Assembly (NCBI GenBank): GCA_947500775.1
Contig: CANMTD010000004.1
Location: 124,001 to 188,000, forward strand
Direction: 5' to 3'
DNA: 64,000 nt
Source: an uncultured Paracoccaceae bacterium
GTDB taxonomy: Bacteria > Pseudomonadota > Alphaproteobacteria > Rhodobacterales > Rhodobacteraceae
Position numbers and translations under genes: made by a program. Below are positions 53,687 to 62,725 of this stretch, one piece after another (the first letter of the stretch is position 1; every line of letters begins with the position of its first letter). The notes under the pieces were generated by a model. It was not told the DNA's origin. It did not search any database and worked only from the letters and a program-made list of their open reading frames with translations.

Positions 53687-53908
53687 ATGAAAAAAGATAT
53701 CCACCCCGATTATCACTTCATCGACGTCAAGATGACCGACGGCACCGTTCTCAAGATGCGCTCGACCTGGGGCCAAGAAGGCGACAGCATGTCGCTGGAC
53801 ATCGACCCGACATCGCACCCGGCCTGGACCGGTGGTTCGTCGCGCCTGATGGATGCGGGCGGTCGCGTATCGAAGTTCAAAAAGAAATACGAAGGCCTGG
53901 GCTTCTAA
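53687..53908 (+). CDS. rpmE: 50S ribosomal protein L31 (bL31), zinc-free form
   Basis: A 73-residue bL31 starting [20 protein letters not shown] and ending KKKYEGLGF. It lacks the CxxC zinc ribbon of C-plus types, so it does not bind zinc. It is the last gene of the unit and is followed by a strong terminator. Confidence 0.95.
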   Translation: MKKDIHPDYHFIDVKMTDGTVLKMRSTWGQEGDSMSLDIDPTSHPAWTGGSSRLMDAGGRVSKFKKKYEGLGF

Positions 53909-53938
53909 GACCACGCCTTTGGCATTCCAACGATCTGA

Positions 53939-53965
53939 CGCCACCCCAGCCGGGGTGGCGTTTTT
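53939..53965 (+). terminator. Rho-independent terminator of the rplS-rpmE unit
   Basis: CGCCACCCC (53939-53947) and GGGGTGGCG (53952-53960) form a 9-base stem with a 4-base loop, followed by TTTTT. Confidence 0.92.
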
Positions 53966-54172
53966 CGTTGCGGGGATCGGGTCGTATTCGTCCCGCCGCA
54001 GCGAACATCCGTGCCAATTGTGGGGGATGCCCTTGCTCAGGCGGTGGCGGAACTGAAATAGCGAAGTCACAGGTCGTAAGACTCTTGCACCCCCTCCCTA
54101 TCTCGCTGCATACAACATGTGGTATGGGGTCGCTTATGGTGCGGCTACTCGCACGGGCGAAAGGAAAAGAAC

Positions 54173-54982
54173 TTGGCGCATATAATCGTCGTCGGGAACG
54201 AAAAAGGCGGAGCAGGCAAATCAACCGTTTCCATGCATGTGGCAACGGCGTTGGTGCGTATGGGCCACAAGGTCGGGGCGCTGGATCTGGACCTGAGGCA
54301 ACGCAGTTTTGGCCGTTATACCGACAACCGGATCGCCTTTTGCGCGCGCGAAGGTCTGAACCTGGCAACACCGGAATACCGGGAACTGCCGGATATTCAA
54401 CAGGATCAGCTGGATCCGGGCGAAAACATCTTTGACCGCCGCCTGTCCGCCGCCGTGGCCGGGATGGAGGAAGACGTCGATTTCATCCTGATCGATTGCC
54501 CCGGATCGCACACCCGCCTTAGCCAGGTGGCGCATTCGCTGGCCGATACGCTGATCACCCCGCTGAACGACAGTTTCATCGACTTTGACCTGCTGGCGCG
54601 GGTCGATCCGTCCACGGACAAGATATTGGGGCCGTCGATCTATTCGGAAATGGTCTGGAACGCGCGGCAGTTGCGGGCGCAGGCCGGGCTGCCCCCGATC
54701 GACTGGATCGTGCTGCGCAACCGGCTGGGTGCCCAGCAGATGCACAACAAAAAGAAGATGGGGGATGCGTTGCAGAACCTGTCGCGGCGGATCGGGTTCC
54801 GCGTGGCCCCCGGTTTCAGCGAACGCGTGATCTTTCGCGAACTGTTCCCGAAAGGGCTGACCCTGCTTGATCTGAAAGATGTGGGCGTCAAAGGCCTGAA
54901 CCTGTCGAACATCGCCGCCCGTCAGGAATTGCGCGATCTGATGAAGGAAATCAGGCTGCCTGGCGTGAGCCTGGATTTCTGA
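54173..54982 (+). CDS. mipZ: division-plane positioning ATPase MipZ
   Basis: A 269-residue ParA/MinD-family ATPase: deviant Walker A VVGNEKGGAGKSTVSMH (signature Lys11, Lys16), LDLDLRQRSFGRY, DFILIDCPGSHTRLS, LITPLNDSFIDFDLLARVDP and FRVAPGFSERVIFRELFPKGL, matching Caulobacter MipZ segments. It forms a gradient from ParB at the poles and inhibits FtsZ except at mid-cell. The start is TTG 54173 with an AAGGA site; an upstream ATG at 54119 is unlikely. A GANTC (GACTC) lies at 54080, about 93 bases upstream. Confidence 0.94.
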   Translation: MAHIIVVGNEKGGAGKSTVSMHVATALVRMGHKVGALDLDLRQRSFGRYTDNRIAFCAREGLNLATPEYRELPDIQQDQLDPGENIFDRRLSAAVAGMEEDVDFILIDCPGSHTRLSQVAHSLADTLITPLNDSFIDFDLLARVDPSTDKILGPSIYSEMVWNARQLRAQAGLPPIDWIVLRNRLGAQQMHNKKKMGDALQNLSRRIGFRVAPGFSERVIFRELFPKGLTLLDLKDVGVKGLNLSNIAARQELRDLMKEIRLPGVSLDF

Positions 54983-55115
54983 ACAAACGGCCTGCCGGGC
55001 GTACCTGGCGGGTCTGACGGGCCAGTTGTTCAAGACCTTTCAGCCGCGTATCAAATGCTTCTTTATGGGTCGAACGTGCTGCAGCCTTGCGTTCAAAAAG
55101 TGACATCAGTTTCAT
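54951..55115 (-). CDS. hypothetical protein, small
   Basis: A 54-codon ORF beginning MKLMSLFERKAAARSTHKEA with a GGGAG site about 8 bases upstream; two further ATGs lie just before (55121). Basic and without a membrane helix. Its 3' end overlaps the mipZ end by 32 bases, convergent. The start and coding status are uncertain. I do not recognise a family. Confidence 0.35.
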   Translation of the reverse strand: MKLMSLFERKAAARSTHKEAFDTRLKGLEQLARQTRQVRPAGRLFRNPGSRQAA

Positions 55116-55325
55116 TGTCATTCTCCCGCCTCCTGTCCCTTTGCAACCCAAGGGTGCAGGGGGCAAATGGCGACAACGTGACCATCAATTGCCGGTTTCG
55201 GGCCAAAACAAGATCAATTCTGGCCGAATACTGGCAATATCTCTGAAAACGCGACAGTAACGCCCCGAAACCGGGTTTATGCGCCAACCGCTTGCGAATC
55301 CGGATAATCGCGCCTATGTACCCCT

Positions 55326-55421
55326 TGAGAGGTTGGCGCGGGCAGGCACCTCGCCAACCTGGTCAGGTCCGGAAGGAAGCAGCCACAACGAGACCCGCTT
55401 GGGTCGCTGTCCAGCCTCTCA
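55326..55421 (+). ncRNA. ffs: signal recognition particle RNA, bacterial small (4.5S) type
   Basis: The conserved SRP RNA tip GGTCAGGTCCGGAAGGAAGC at 55361-55380, followed by AGCC, is diagnostic for domain IV. The 96-base region folds as one long hairpin closed by TGAGAGG (55326-55332) with CCTCTCA (55415-55421). It partners Ffh, encoded at 46.5 kb. Confidence 0.95.
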
Positions 55422-55588
55422 CCCACGCAACCCCTGCCAAGGAGGGATTTTATGATTGTCGCATTCCCCCCACGGGCGGGGCGTTTCTGATCGGGGCTTA
55501 GCCCCCAAACCCCCTGCCTGTTTCGGCTTTCATGCGCGCCCGCGTCGGCGGTGCGGATGAGTTTGCTTTCCTGATATCAGGCAGACCA

Positions 55589-56626
55589 ATGACATATACA
55601 CTTACCGATCTTGGATGGTCGGGACATTTTTCAATGCAGGTCGCAATCGACGATCTTGCAACCCAAACCCCTATGCGCATCACCGAGGTGCACCGCGACC
55701 GGCTGACCGCCCTGGGCGCGGATGGCGACGACACGCTGTTCACGCCCTCCACCATGACCGCCGGTGAATTTGCCGTGGGCGACTGGGTGCTGTGCAATGC
55801 CGACGGGCGGGTGACGCAACTGCTGGACCGGCAGACCCTGTTGCAACGCCGGGCCGCGGGCACCGATGCGCGGGTTCAGTTGATCGCCGCCAATGTCGGC
55901 ACGCTGTTCATCGTCAGCTCGTGCAACGCCGATTTCAACATCGCGCGGCTGGAACGCTATCTGGCGCTGGCACAGGGTGCGGGCTGTTTGCCGGTCATCG
56001 TCTTGACCAAGGCCGATGGCTGCGACGATCCCCGCAGTTATGCCATGCAGGCCGAAAGGCTGGCATCGTTCCTGCCGGTGATCGCACTGGACGCCCGCGA
56101 CCCCGAACAGGTCGGCGCCGTGGCCGATTGGTGCGGCAAGGGGCAGACGGCGGCTCTGGTCGGGTCCTCGGGCGTGGGGAAATCCACGCTGCTGAACACG
56201 CTGACCGGCGCGGGGCTGGACACCGGCGGCATCCGCGAGGATGACGCGAAAGGCCGCCACACCACCACCTTCCGCGCGCTACGCCCGATGACCAATGGCG
56301 GCTGGCTGATCGACACGCCGGGGATGCGGGCGCTGCGCCTGCAGGACAGCGAAGAGGGAATACAGACCCTGTTCGCCGATCTGGAGGAACTGGCCACACA
56401 GTGCCGTTTCACCGATTGCCAGCATGACGGCGAACCGGGCTGTGCCATCGCCGCGGCGATCAAGGCTGAAACGCTGGACCCCGCGCGGCTGATGCGCTGG
56501 CAGAAACTGCAACGCGAAGATCGCTACAACTCGGAAACCATCGCCCAGTCGCGGGCGCGCGATCGCGCCTTTGGAAAGATGGTCAAGTCGGCCGGCCGCG
56601 CCAAGAAATCCCGGCGCGGGGACTGA
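55589..56626 (+). CDS. rsgA: small ribosomal subunit biogenesis GTPase RsgA
   Basis: A 345-residue circularly permuted GTPase. An N-terminal OB domain (residues 30-100) precedes the permuted G motifs: VIVLTKADG (G4) near 140, GSSGVGKSTLLNTL (G1) near 195, TTTF (G2) and DTPGMR (G3). A zinc-binding C-terminal helical domain (CRFTDCQHDGEPGC) follows. It removes immature 30S particles from late assembly checkpoints. The ATG at 55589 begins MTYTLTDLGW; 55532 adds a doubtful extension. Confidence 0.93.
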   Translation: MTYTLTDLGWSGHFSMQVAIDDLATQTPMRITEVHRDRLTALGADGDDTLFTPSTMTAGEFAVGDWVLCNADGRVTQLLDRQTLLQRRAAGTDARVQLIAANVGTLFIVSSCNADFNIARLERYLALAQGAGCLPVIVLTKADGCDDPRSYAMQAERLASFLPVIALDARDPEQVGAVADWCGKGQTAALVGSSGVGKSTLLNTLTGAGLDTGGIREDDAKGRHTTTFRALRPMTNGGWLIDTPGMRALRLQDSEEGIQTLFADLEELATQCRFTDCQHDGEPGCAIAAAIKAETLDPARLMRWQKLQREDRYNSETIAQSRARDRAFGKMVKSAGRAKKSRRGD

Positions 56627-56645
56627 TCCTTTGGCCCCGTCGATG

Positions 56646-58178
56646 TCAGACGGGGCCACCCTGAACCACCTGCCCGGGATGGTCCGTCGCCCAATCGGAC
56701 AGGAACCCGGCCAGATCTTCGTCCCCGGCAAGGGCTACGACCCGTTCGGGCAGGGCAACCCCCTGTTCCAGCGCCAGCCGCGCGCAGGCGATGTAATCCC
56801 CCGTGGCCCGGTTCGGACAGTTTTCCGACCCGTGAATGATCGTGCTCAGCAAGGTGCCGCCATAGCCGTTCACATGGCCAAGGTCCGGTTTCAGCGACAA
56901 CAGATAACCCATCATGTCGGGCAGGCCTTCCCACCCGGCGATCTGCACCGGGGTCAGCCCCTCGGCATCGGGGCGGTCGTATTCCACCCCCAGCGCCACC
57001 AGCCGTTTCACATGGTCCAGCTTGCCGGGCAGATGGATGAGCATCCGGAGGATGTTGCGATAGGCCTGCGGCAGGGTGTCGGGGTCGATGAACCCGTCAA
57101 CCGGGCGCGCTTCGGCGGCGGCGGCAAGGCGCTGTTCCACAAGGGTTAGAGGTGGCACCGGGCCGCGCGCCTCGATCGCCTTGGCCAGATCGCGGTTTCC
57201 AAAGACGCGGGCATAGCCATAGGATGTGCCGCCTTCGAACACGCGGGCCGGATCGGCGCCCGCATCCAGCAGCATGTCGATCATCCGCGCATCCGACATC
57301 CGCCGCGCCGCCTGATGCAGCGCCGGGATGACCCAGGGCCGTTCGCCGCCCACATGGGTGCCGTCGAAATCATCCGCCCGCGCCCCCGCCGCCAGCAGCA
57401 TCTGCACCGCCTGATGATCGTGAAAATCCATCGCCCGCAACAGGGCGTTGGTCCCCTTGGGGTCGGCGCCATGATCCAGCAGCATCCGCAGACCGTCGTG
57501 ATGGCCAAGCTCGGTCGCGTGATACAGCGATTCATTGTCGTTGGGATCGGCCCCCTGTTCCAGCAACCACCGGCCCAGCGCCATGTTGTTGGCGTGGCCG
57601 ATGGCACCATACAGCGCCGATAGCTGGTGATCGTTGCCCGGTGCGACCGGACAACTGTCGTTCACGCTGGCCCCGTGATCCACCAGCGCCTGCGCAATCG
57701 CCAGCATGTCGGGTTCCAGATCGGGCCGGGCGTGGATGTATTTCGAAAACGCCAGATGCAGCATCGGGCGGCGGGGGCCATACAGCCGCGTAGCGCGGTC
57801 CGCATCTTCGGCCAGCATCCGTTCGACCACGGGCCGGTTCAGCAGGGCAACCTGCAGCCCGAACAGCCCATCGGCCAGATCGGGCGTGTCGAACATCAGC
57901 CGCTGCACAACCCAATTCTGTCCGTTATACAGCGCGATTTTCAGCCGCTGGATTTTCTGCGCCCGGTCCAGCCCCTGCGTTTCGACCGCCAGTTTCAGCT
58001 TGGGCCAGCTTTCGAACCCTTCCTCACGCGCGATGACATGCAGGAAATCGGCGTGTTTCAGATCGCCAGAGGCGCGCGGCGGATTGGCCCGCACCCGTTG
58101 CAGGGCAAGGGTTTCGCCCCCTTCATAAGATTTTCGCAGGGATTTCGCGCGACGGCGCAGATGATCGATGGATGTCAT
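56646..58178 (-). CDS. ankyrin-repeat protein
   Basis: A 510-residue protein with no signal peptide. The N-terminal 90 residues are charged and helical (HLRRRAKSLRKSYEGGETLA). From about 170 several ankyrin repeats are visible: IAQALVDHGASVNDSCPV, GRWLLEQGADPNDNESLY, GLRMLLDHGADPKGTNALLR, AVQMLLAAGARADDF and IDMLLDAGADPARVF; another block near 400-450 has LTPVQIAGWEGLPDMM. Ankyrin arrays mediate protein-protein contacts; the partner is unknown. It is convergent with rsgA and starts 206 bases from dnaX. Confidence 0.85.
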   Translation of the reverse strand: MTSIDHLRRRAKSLRKSYEGGETLALQRVRANPPRASGDLKHADFLHVIAREEGFESWPKLKLAVETQGLDRAQKIQRLKIALYNGQNWVVQRLMFDTPDLADGLFGLQVALLNRPVVERMLAEDADRATRLYGPRRPMLHLAFSKYIHARPDLEPDMLAIAQALVDHGASVNDSCPVAPGNDHQLSALYGAIGHANNMALGRWLLEQGADPNDNESLYHATELGHHDGLRMLLDHGADPKGTNALLRAMDFHDHQAVQMLLAAGARADDFDGTHVGGERPWVIPALHQAARRMSDARMIDMLLDAGADPARVFEGGTSYGYARVFGNRDLAKAIEARGPVPPLTLVEQRLAAAAEARPVDGFIDPDTLPQAYRNILRMLIHLPGKLDHVKRLVALGVEYDRPDAEGLTPVQIAGWEGLPDMMGYLLSLKPDLGHVNGYGGTLLSTIIHGSENCPNRATGDYIACARLALEQGVALPERVVALAGDEDLAGFLSDWATDHPGQVVQGGPV

Positions 58179-58384
58179 TGTCGGTTTCCCAGATATTGCC
58201 CGCCGGTCCGCTAAGTGGGGCAAGGAAAAGCCGATATGTGGATCGGTTCGATATCAGAGGTGCAGGAACTGCTGTCCGCGGACCGTGGGTGCCGCCTCAT
58301 TCGGCAGAACCTTCCTATCGCATGGGTGGACGCCAGACAAGCCAGCGCCTAACCTGCAGCTTGCTTCGAATCCGATGAGGGCCC

Positions 58385-60139
58385 ATGTCCGATACCCCCG
58401 CCTATCAGGTGCTTGCCCGCAAATACCGCCCCGAAACCTTTGCCGATCTGGTCGGGCAAGAGGCGATGGTGCGCACCCTGAAAAATGCGTTCGAGGCCGA
58501 CCGCATCGCGCAGGCCTTTATCATGACCGGCATCCGCGGGACCGGGAAAACCACCACGGCGCGGATCATTTCCAAGGGGATGAACTGCGTCGGGCCGGAT
58601 GGCACCGGCGGGCCGACGACCGATCCCTGCGGGCAATGCGAACATTGCGTGGCCATCGCCGAAGGCCGCCATGTCGATGTGATGGAAATGGACGCCGCAT
58701 CCCGCACCGGCGTCGGCGACATCCGCGAAATCATCGACTCTGTGCATTATCGGGCCGCCAGCGCGCGCTATAAGATCTATATCATCGACGAGGTTCACAT
58801 GCTGTCGACCAGCGCGTTCAACGCGCTGCTGAAGACGCTGGAGGAACCGCCCGAACACGTCAAATTCATCTTCGCCACCACCGAGATTCGCAAGGTGCCT
58901 GTCACGGTCCTGAGCCGCTGTCAGCGGTTCGACCTGCGCCGGATCGAACCCGAGGTGATGATCGCCCTGCTGCGCAAGATCGCCACCGCGGAAAACGCGG
59001 CCATTGCCGACGACGCGCTGGCGCTGATCACCCGTGCCGCCGAAGGATCGGCCCGCGATGCGACATCGCTGCTGGATCAGGCGATTTCGCACGGGGCCGG
59101 TGAAACCACCGCCGACCAGGTGCGCGCGATGCTGGGGCTGGCCGATCGCGGCCGGGTGCTGGACCTGTTTGACATGATCATGCGCGGCGATGCGGCGGGC
59201 GCGCTGCATGAGCTGTCATCGCAATATGCCGATGGGGCCGATCCGATGGCGGTGCTGCGCGATCTGGCCGAAATCACCCATTGGGTCAGCGTCATCAAGA
59301 TCACCCCCGAGGCCGCCGAAGACCCCACCGTGTCCCCCGACGAACGGGCGCGCGGACAGGCGATGGCCGCCGAATTGCCGATGCGGGCGATGACCCGGAT
59401 GTGGCAGATGCTGCTGAAAGCCGTCGAAGAGGTGGCTCAGGCCCCCAACGCGATGATGGCCGCCGAAATGGCGATCATCCGGTTGACCCATGTGTCCACC
59501 CTGCCCTCGCCCGAGGAACTGGTGAAGAAACTGCACGACATGCCACCGCCCCCGCCGGGTGGGGGTGGCGGCGGGGCGCGTCCGGCGGCCCCTACCCCCG
59601 CCACCACCGCGATGGCCAGCGGGCACAGTGCGGCGCCACAAGCGGGCGGCGCGGGACCGCAGGGCACGGCAACCGCATTGGCCGTTGCCCCGGAAAACGC
59701 GCTGGCGCGCTATGTGCGGTTCGATCAGGTGGTCGAACTGATCCGCACCCACCGCGAGATTCAATTGTTGATCGAGGTTGAAACCACCCTGCGGCTGGTC
59801 AGCTATTCGCCGGGACGCATCGAATTTGAACCGACCGACCGCGCGCCCACCGATCTGGCCGCAAAGCTGGGCGATCGGCTGCAAAGGTGGACCGGCGCAC
59901 GCTGGGCAGTGTCGGTCGTGGGATCGGGCGGCGGCAAGACCATCGCCGAAGACCGCGACGCCGATAAGCTGGAACTGGAAACACAGGCCAAGGACCACCC
60001 GCTGGTCCAGGCCGTTTTTGCGGCCTTTCCCAAGGCCCGTATCACCGATATCAGAACCCCCGATGCCCTGGCCGAGGTCGCCGCCCAAGAGGCGCTGCCC
60101 GAGGTCGAGGATGAATGGGATCCGTTCGAGGAAGACTAA
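58385..60139 (+). CDS. dnaX: DNA polymerase III subunits gamma and tau
   Basis: A 584-residue clamp-loader ATPase: YQVLARKYRPETFADLVGQ, Walker A GIRGTGKTTTAR near residue 45, a zinc module with CGQCEHC, Walker B YIIDEVHMLS, the SRC arginine motif in VTVLSRCQRF and a tau-specific C-terminus after a Gly/Pro/Ala-rich linker (residues 385-430, PPPPPGGGGGGARPAAP). Frameshifting to make gamma was not evident. It heads the dnaX-ebfC-recR operon. Confidence 0.96.
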   Translation: MSDTPAYQVLARKYRPETFADLVGQEAMVRTLKNAFEADRIAQAFIMTGIRGTGKTTTARIISKGMNCVGPDGTGGPTTDPCGQCEHCVAIAEGRHVDVMEMDAASRTGVGDIREIIDSVHYRAASARYKIYIIDEVHMLSTSAFNALLKTLEEPPEHVKFIFATTEIRKVPVTVLSRCQRFDLRRIEPEVMIALLRKIATAENAAIADDALALITRAAEGSARDATSLLDQAISHGAGETTADQVRAMLGLADRGRVLDLFDMIMRGDAAGALHELSSQYADGADPMAVLRDLAEITHWVSVIKITPEAAEDPTVSPDERARGQAMAAELPMRAMTRMWQMLLKAVEEVAQAPNAMMAAEMAIIRLTHVSTLPSPEELVKKLHDMPPPPPGGGGGGARPAAPTPATTAMASGHSAAPQAGGAGPQGTATALAVAPENALARYVRFDQVVELIRTHREIQLLIEVETTLRLVSYSPGRIEFEPTDRAPTDLAAKLGDRLQRWTGARWAVSVVGSGGGKTIAEDRDADKLELETQAKDHPLVQAVFAAFPKARITDIRTPDALAEVAAQEALPEVEDEWDPFEED

Positions 60140-60151
60140 GGAGACATAAAG

Positions 60152-60496
60152 ATGTTCAAAGGATTGGGCGGGCTTGGCGACATGGCCAAGATGATGAGCG
60201 CGGCAAAGGACATGCAGGCCAAGATGGCCGAAATGCAGGACGGGCTGGACACGATCACCGTGGTCGGCGAAAGCGGCGCGGGGCTGGTGCGCGCAACCGC
60301 CACCGCCAAGGGCGAATTGACCGGGCTGGAAATCGACAAATCGATCTTTCACCCCGATGAAAAAGAGGTGGCCGAGGACCTGATCCTGGCCGCGATCAAG
60401 GACGCGCAGGCCAAGGCCGCCGAACGCAGCCAGGATGAAATGCGCAAGATGACCGAAAGCCTGGGGTTGCCTGCCGACATGAAACTGCCGTTCTAA
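60152..60496 (+). CDS. YbaB/EbfC family nucleoid-associated protein
   Basis: A 114-residue YbaB/EbfC protein: MAKMMSAAKDMQAKMAEMQD, then GAGLVRATATAKGELTGLEI near residue 48 and a C-terminal helix (AERSQDEMRKMTESLGLPAD). It binds DNA as a dimer. The dnaX-ebfC-recR order is classic, with 12 and 3-base gaps. Confidence 0.95.
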   Translation: MFKGLGGLGDMAKMMSAAKDMQAKMAEMQDGLDTITVVGESGAGLVRATATAKGELTGLEIDKSIFHPDEKEVAEDLILAAIKDAQAKAAERSQDEMRKMTESLGLPADMKLPF

Positions 60497-60499
60497 GCG

Positions 60500-61096
60500 A
60501 TGGACGCCAACCGCGACATCGAGAACCTGATCGAGATGATGGCCAAGCTGCCGGGGCTTGGCCCGCGGTCAGCGCGGCGCGCGGTTCTGCATCTGATCAA
60601 GAAACGCGAATTGCTGCTGACGCCGCTGGCCGATGCGATGCACATCGTCGGCGCCACCGTCCGCGAATGCACAAACTGCGGCAACGTCGGCACCAGCGAG
60701 GTTTGCGACATCTGCACATCGAACAAACGCGCCACCGGTGAAATCTGCGTGGTCGAGGATGTGGCTGATCTGTGGGCGATGGAACGGGGGCAGGCGTTCA
60801 AGGGGCGGTATCACGTGCTGGGCGGCACCCTGTCGGCGCTGGATGCCGTGGGTCCCGACGAATTGCGCATTCCCAAACTGTTGGAACGGATTCGCAGCGA
60901 AGGCATCACCGAGGTCATTCTGGCGCTGAACGCCACTGTCGATGGCCAGACCACCGCCCATTACATCGCCGATCAGATCGAAGGCGCGGGCATCACTGTC
61001 AGCTCATTGGCGCAAGGCGTGCCGATCGGGGGCGAGCTGGACTATCTGGACGACGGCACCATCTCTGCCGCCCTGAAAGCCCGCAAAACGTTCTGA
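60500..61096 (+). CDS. recR: recombination protein RecR
   Basis: A 198-residue recombination mediator: helix-hairpin-helix [17 protein letters not shown], zinc finger [16 protein letters not shown] near residues 57-72, Toprim segment [13 protein letters not shown] and a Walker-B-like C-terminal [16 protein letters not shown]. With RecO it loads RecA on gapped DNA. Confidence 0.96.
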   Translation: MDANRDIENLIEMMAKLPGLGPRSARRAVLHLIKKRELLLTPLADAMHIVGATVRECTNCGNVGTSEVCDICTSNKRATGEICVVEDVADLWAMERGQAFKGRYHVLGGTLSALDAVGPDELRIPKLLERIRSEGITEVILALNATVDGQTTAHYIADQIEGAGITVSSLAQGVPIGGELDYLDDGTISAALKARKTF

Positions 61097-61108
61097 ACGC
61101 CGGCTGCG

Positions 61109-61426
61109 TTACAGGAAATCCTCTTCGGCCTCGGTCGGGGAAATACCCAGCTTTTCCAGACCGCCCTCAAGATAATCGGCCAGAAGCGGCATGTTCATCA
61201 GGTAGTCTTCGGTCGGGGTTGTCGCCTCGTCCCGCGCGGTCTGAAGCGCGTCTTCCAGCTCTTCCGGCTCAAATGTTTCGCGCCCGATCCAGGCCAGCGC
61301 CACAAGGCTGACCTTTTCGTCGACATTCATCCCGGCGATAAAGGCCCGCAACTCGGCCTCGCCCACTTGTTTTTCGCGGGACTGAAAGACGATGTGCGCC
61401 ACTTTTCTTGGGCTGATCTCAAGCAT
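61109..61426 (-). CDS. DUF3775 family protein
   Basis: A 105-residue acidic protein starting MLEISPRKVAHIVFQSREKQ, then a conserved ALAWIGRETFEPEEL segment and an acidic tail. This matches the small DUF3775 proteins widespread in alphaproteobacteria. Function unknown. It is convergent with recR. An AGGAT site precedes the ATG. Confidence 0.8.
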   Translation of the reverse strand: MLEISPRKVAHIVFQSREKQVGEAELRAFIAGMNVDEKVSLVALAWIGRETFEPEELEDALQTARDEATTPTEDYLMNMPLLADYLEGGLEKLGISPTEAEEDFL

Positions 61427-61534
61427 ATCCGATCCTCCGTTGGATTGAGGCAGAGTTTCCCGCGTTCACGCGGATTTCACAAGTCGATTAACCGCCGCGC
61501 GGGATTGTTCCGCCCTGCGTGCGGATTTGGGCGG

Positions 61535-62611
61535 TCAATGCCCCCAGTCCGCGTCCTGCATTTCGCGCAAGCGGCTGGCGGTGCGTTCAAACTCGAACGC
61601 GCCCGACCCTTCGAGATACAGCATTTCGGGGGCGGCGGCGGCGGAACAGATCAGCCGCACCTTGGCCTCGTACAGCGCGTCGATCAGGGTGACAAAACGC
61701 TTTGCCTCGTTGAAATTGGTGCGGCCCAGTTGCGGGATGTCTTCGACGATCAGCACCCGCACCGCATCGGCAATCGCCAGATAATCCGCAGGGCCCAAAG
61801 GCTTGGCGCAAAGATCCCAGAACGTCGCCCGCGCCACCCCGTTCTTGAAGGCGGGCAATTCAACCGCGCGGCCCTGCACCGTCAGGGTCAAGGGCGCGCC
61901 AGAACCCCCGCCGAAATCTTCCCAGATCGCCGACATTGCCGCCCGGGCCGAGGCATCGACCGGGTGAAAATAGACGTCTTCGCCGGACAGCCGGTCCTGC
62001 CGGTAATCGGTGGGCGAGGCCAGATGGTGCACCTGCAGCTTTTCCTTGATCAGGGCGATGAACGGCAGGAACAATTCGCGCTGCAACCCGTCCTTATACA
62101 GATCATCCGGCACCCGGTTCGAGGTGGTGACCACCGTCACACCGTTGGCAAACAGCAGTTCGAACAACCGCCCGACCAGCATCGCATCGGTGATATCGTT
62201 GATCTGCATTTCGTCGAAACACAGCAGCTTCAGATCGGCTGACAAAGCCTCGGCCACCGGGCGCAGGGCGTCTTCGGCGCCGGTCTGGCGGACCTTGTGC
62301 AATTCGATGTGCACCTCTTGCAGAAAGGCGTGGAAATGCACGCGGCGTTTGCCGGTGATCGCGACGTGATCGTAAAACAGATCCATCAACATGGATTTGC
62401 CGCGCCCCACGCCGCCCCACATGTAAAGGCCGGGCACCGCATCGGTGGTTTTCTTGCGAAACAGGGAAAAACCGGGCTTGGCGGTTTCCGCCGCCTCAAG
62501 CCCCGCGCGGATATCCTGAAGCGGCTCCAGAACGGCGATCTGGCCGGGATCGGCCTGTATTTTGCCCTCGGTCACCAGCTGATCGTATATGTCGCGCATC
62601 GTCTTAATCAT
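61535..62611 (-). CDS. zapE: cell division protein ZapE (AFG1-like ATPase)
   Basis: A 358-residue AFG1/LACE1-type ATPase: Walker A GGVGRGKSMLMDLFY near residue 70, the Walker B LLCFDEMQINDI near 130 and TSNRVPDDLYKDGLQRE (sensor/arginine region). In E. coli, ZapE interacts with FtsZ and is needed for growth at low oxygen. I place the start at the ATG at 62611 (MIKTMRDIYDQLV); ATGs at 62632 and 62599 are possible. It is divergent from the MFS gene, 115 bases apart. Confidence 0.9.
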   Translation of the reverse strand: MIKTMRDIYDQLVTEGKIQADPGQIAVLEPLQDIRAGLEAAETAKPGFSLFRKKTTDAVPGLYMWGGVGRGKSMLMDLFYDHVAITGKRRVHFHAFLQEVHIELHKVRQTGAEDALRPVAEALSADLKLLCFDEMQINDITDAMLVGRLFELLFANGVTVVTTSNRVPDDLYKDGLQRELFLPFIALIKEKLQVHHLASPTDYRQDRLSGEDVYFHPVDASARAAMSAIWEDFGGGSGAPLTLTVQGRAVELPAFKNGVARATFWDLCAKPLGPADYLAIADAVRVLIVEDIPQLGRTNFNEAKRFVTLIDALYEAKVRLICSAAAAPEMLYLEGSGAFEFERTASRLREMQDADWGH

Positions 62612-62725
62612 ACTCCACCCATAAATCGGCATCTCGCATAAGGAAAGCTGATCTGACCCATAAAGATTTCGCGATTGACGGCGGCGCGTGTCTGGAAGAC
62701 GGTGCCAATCCGCAGGAGACCCCCG

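Noticed and set aside
55116-55325. Possible tRNA or second small RNA before ffs
   Set aside because: No cloverleaf or T-loop GTTCRA pattern was found; only the SRP RNA is supported.
58179-58384. Small frames between the ankyrin gene and dnaX
   Set aside because: No ribosome-binding site or conserved start; the region more likely holds the dnaX and ankyrin promoters.
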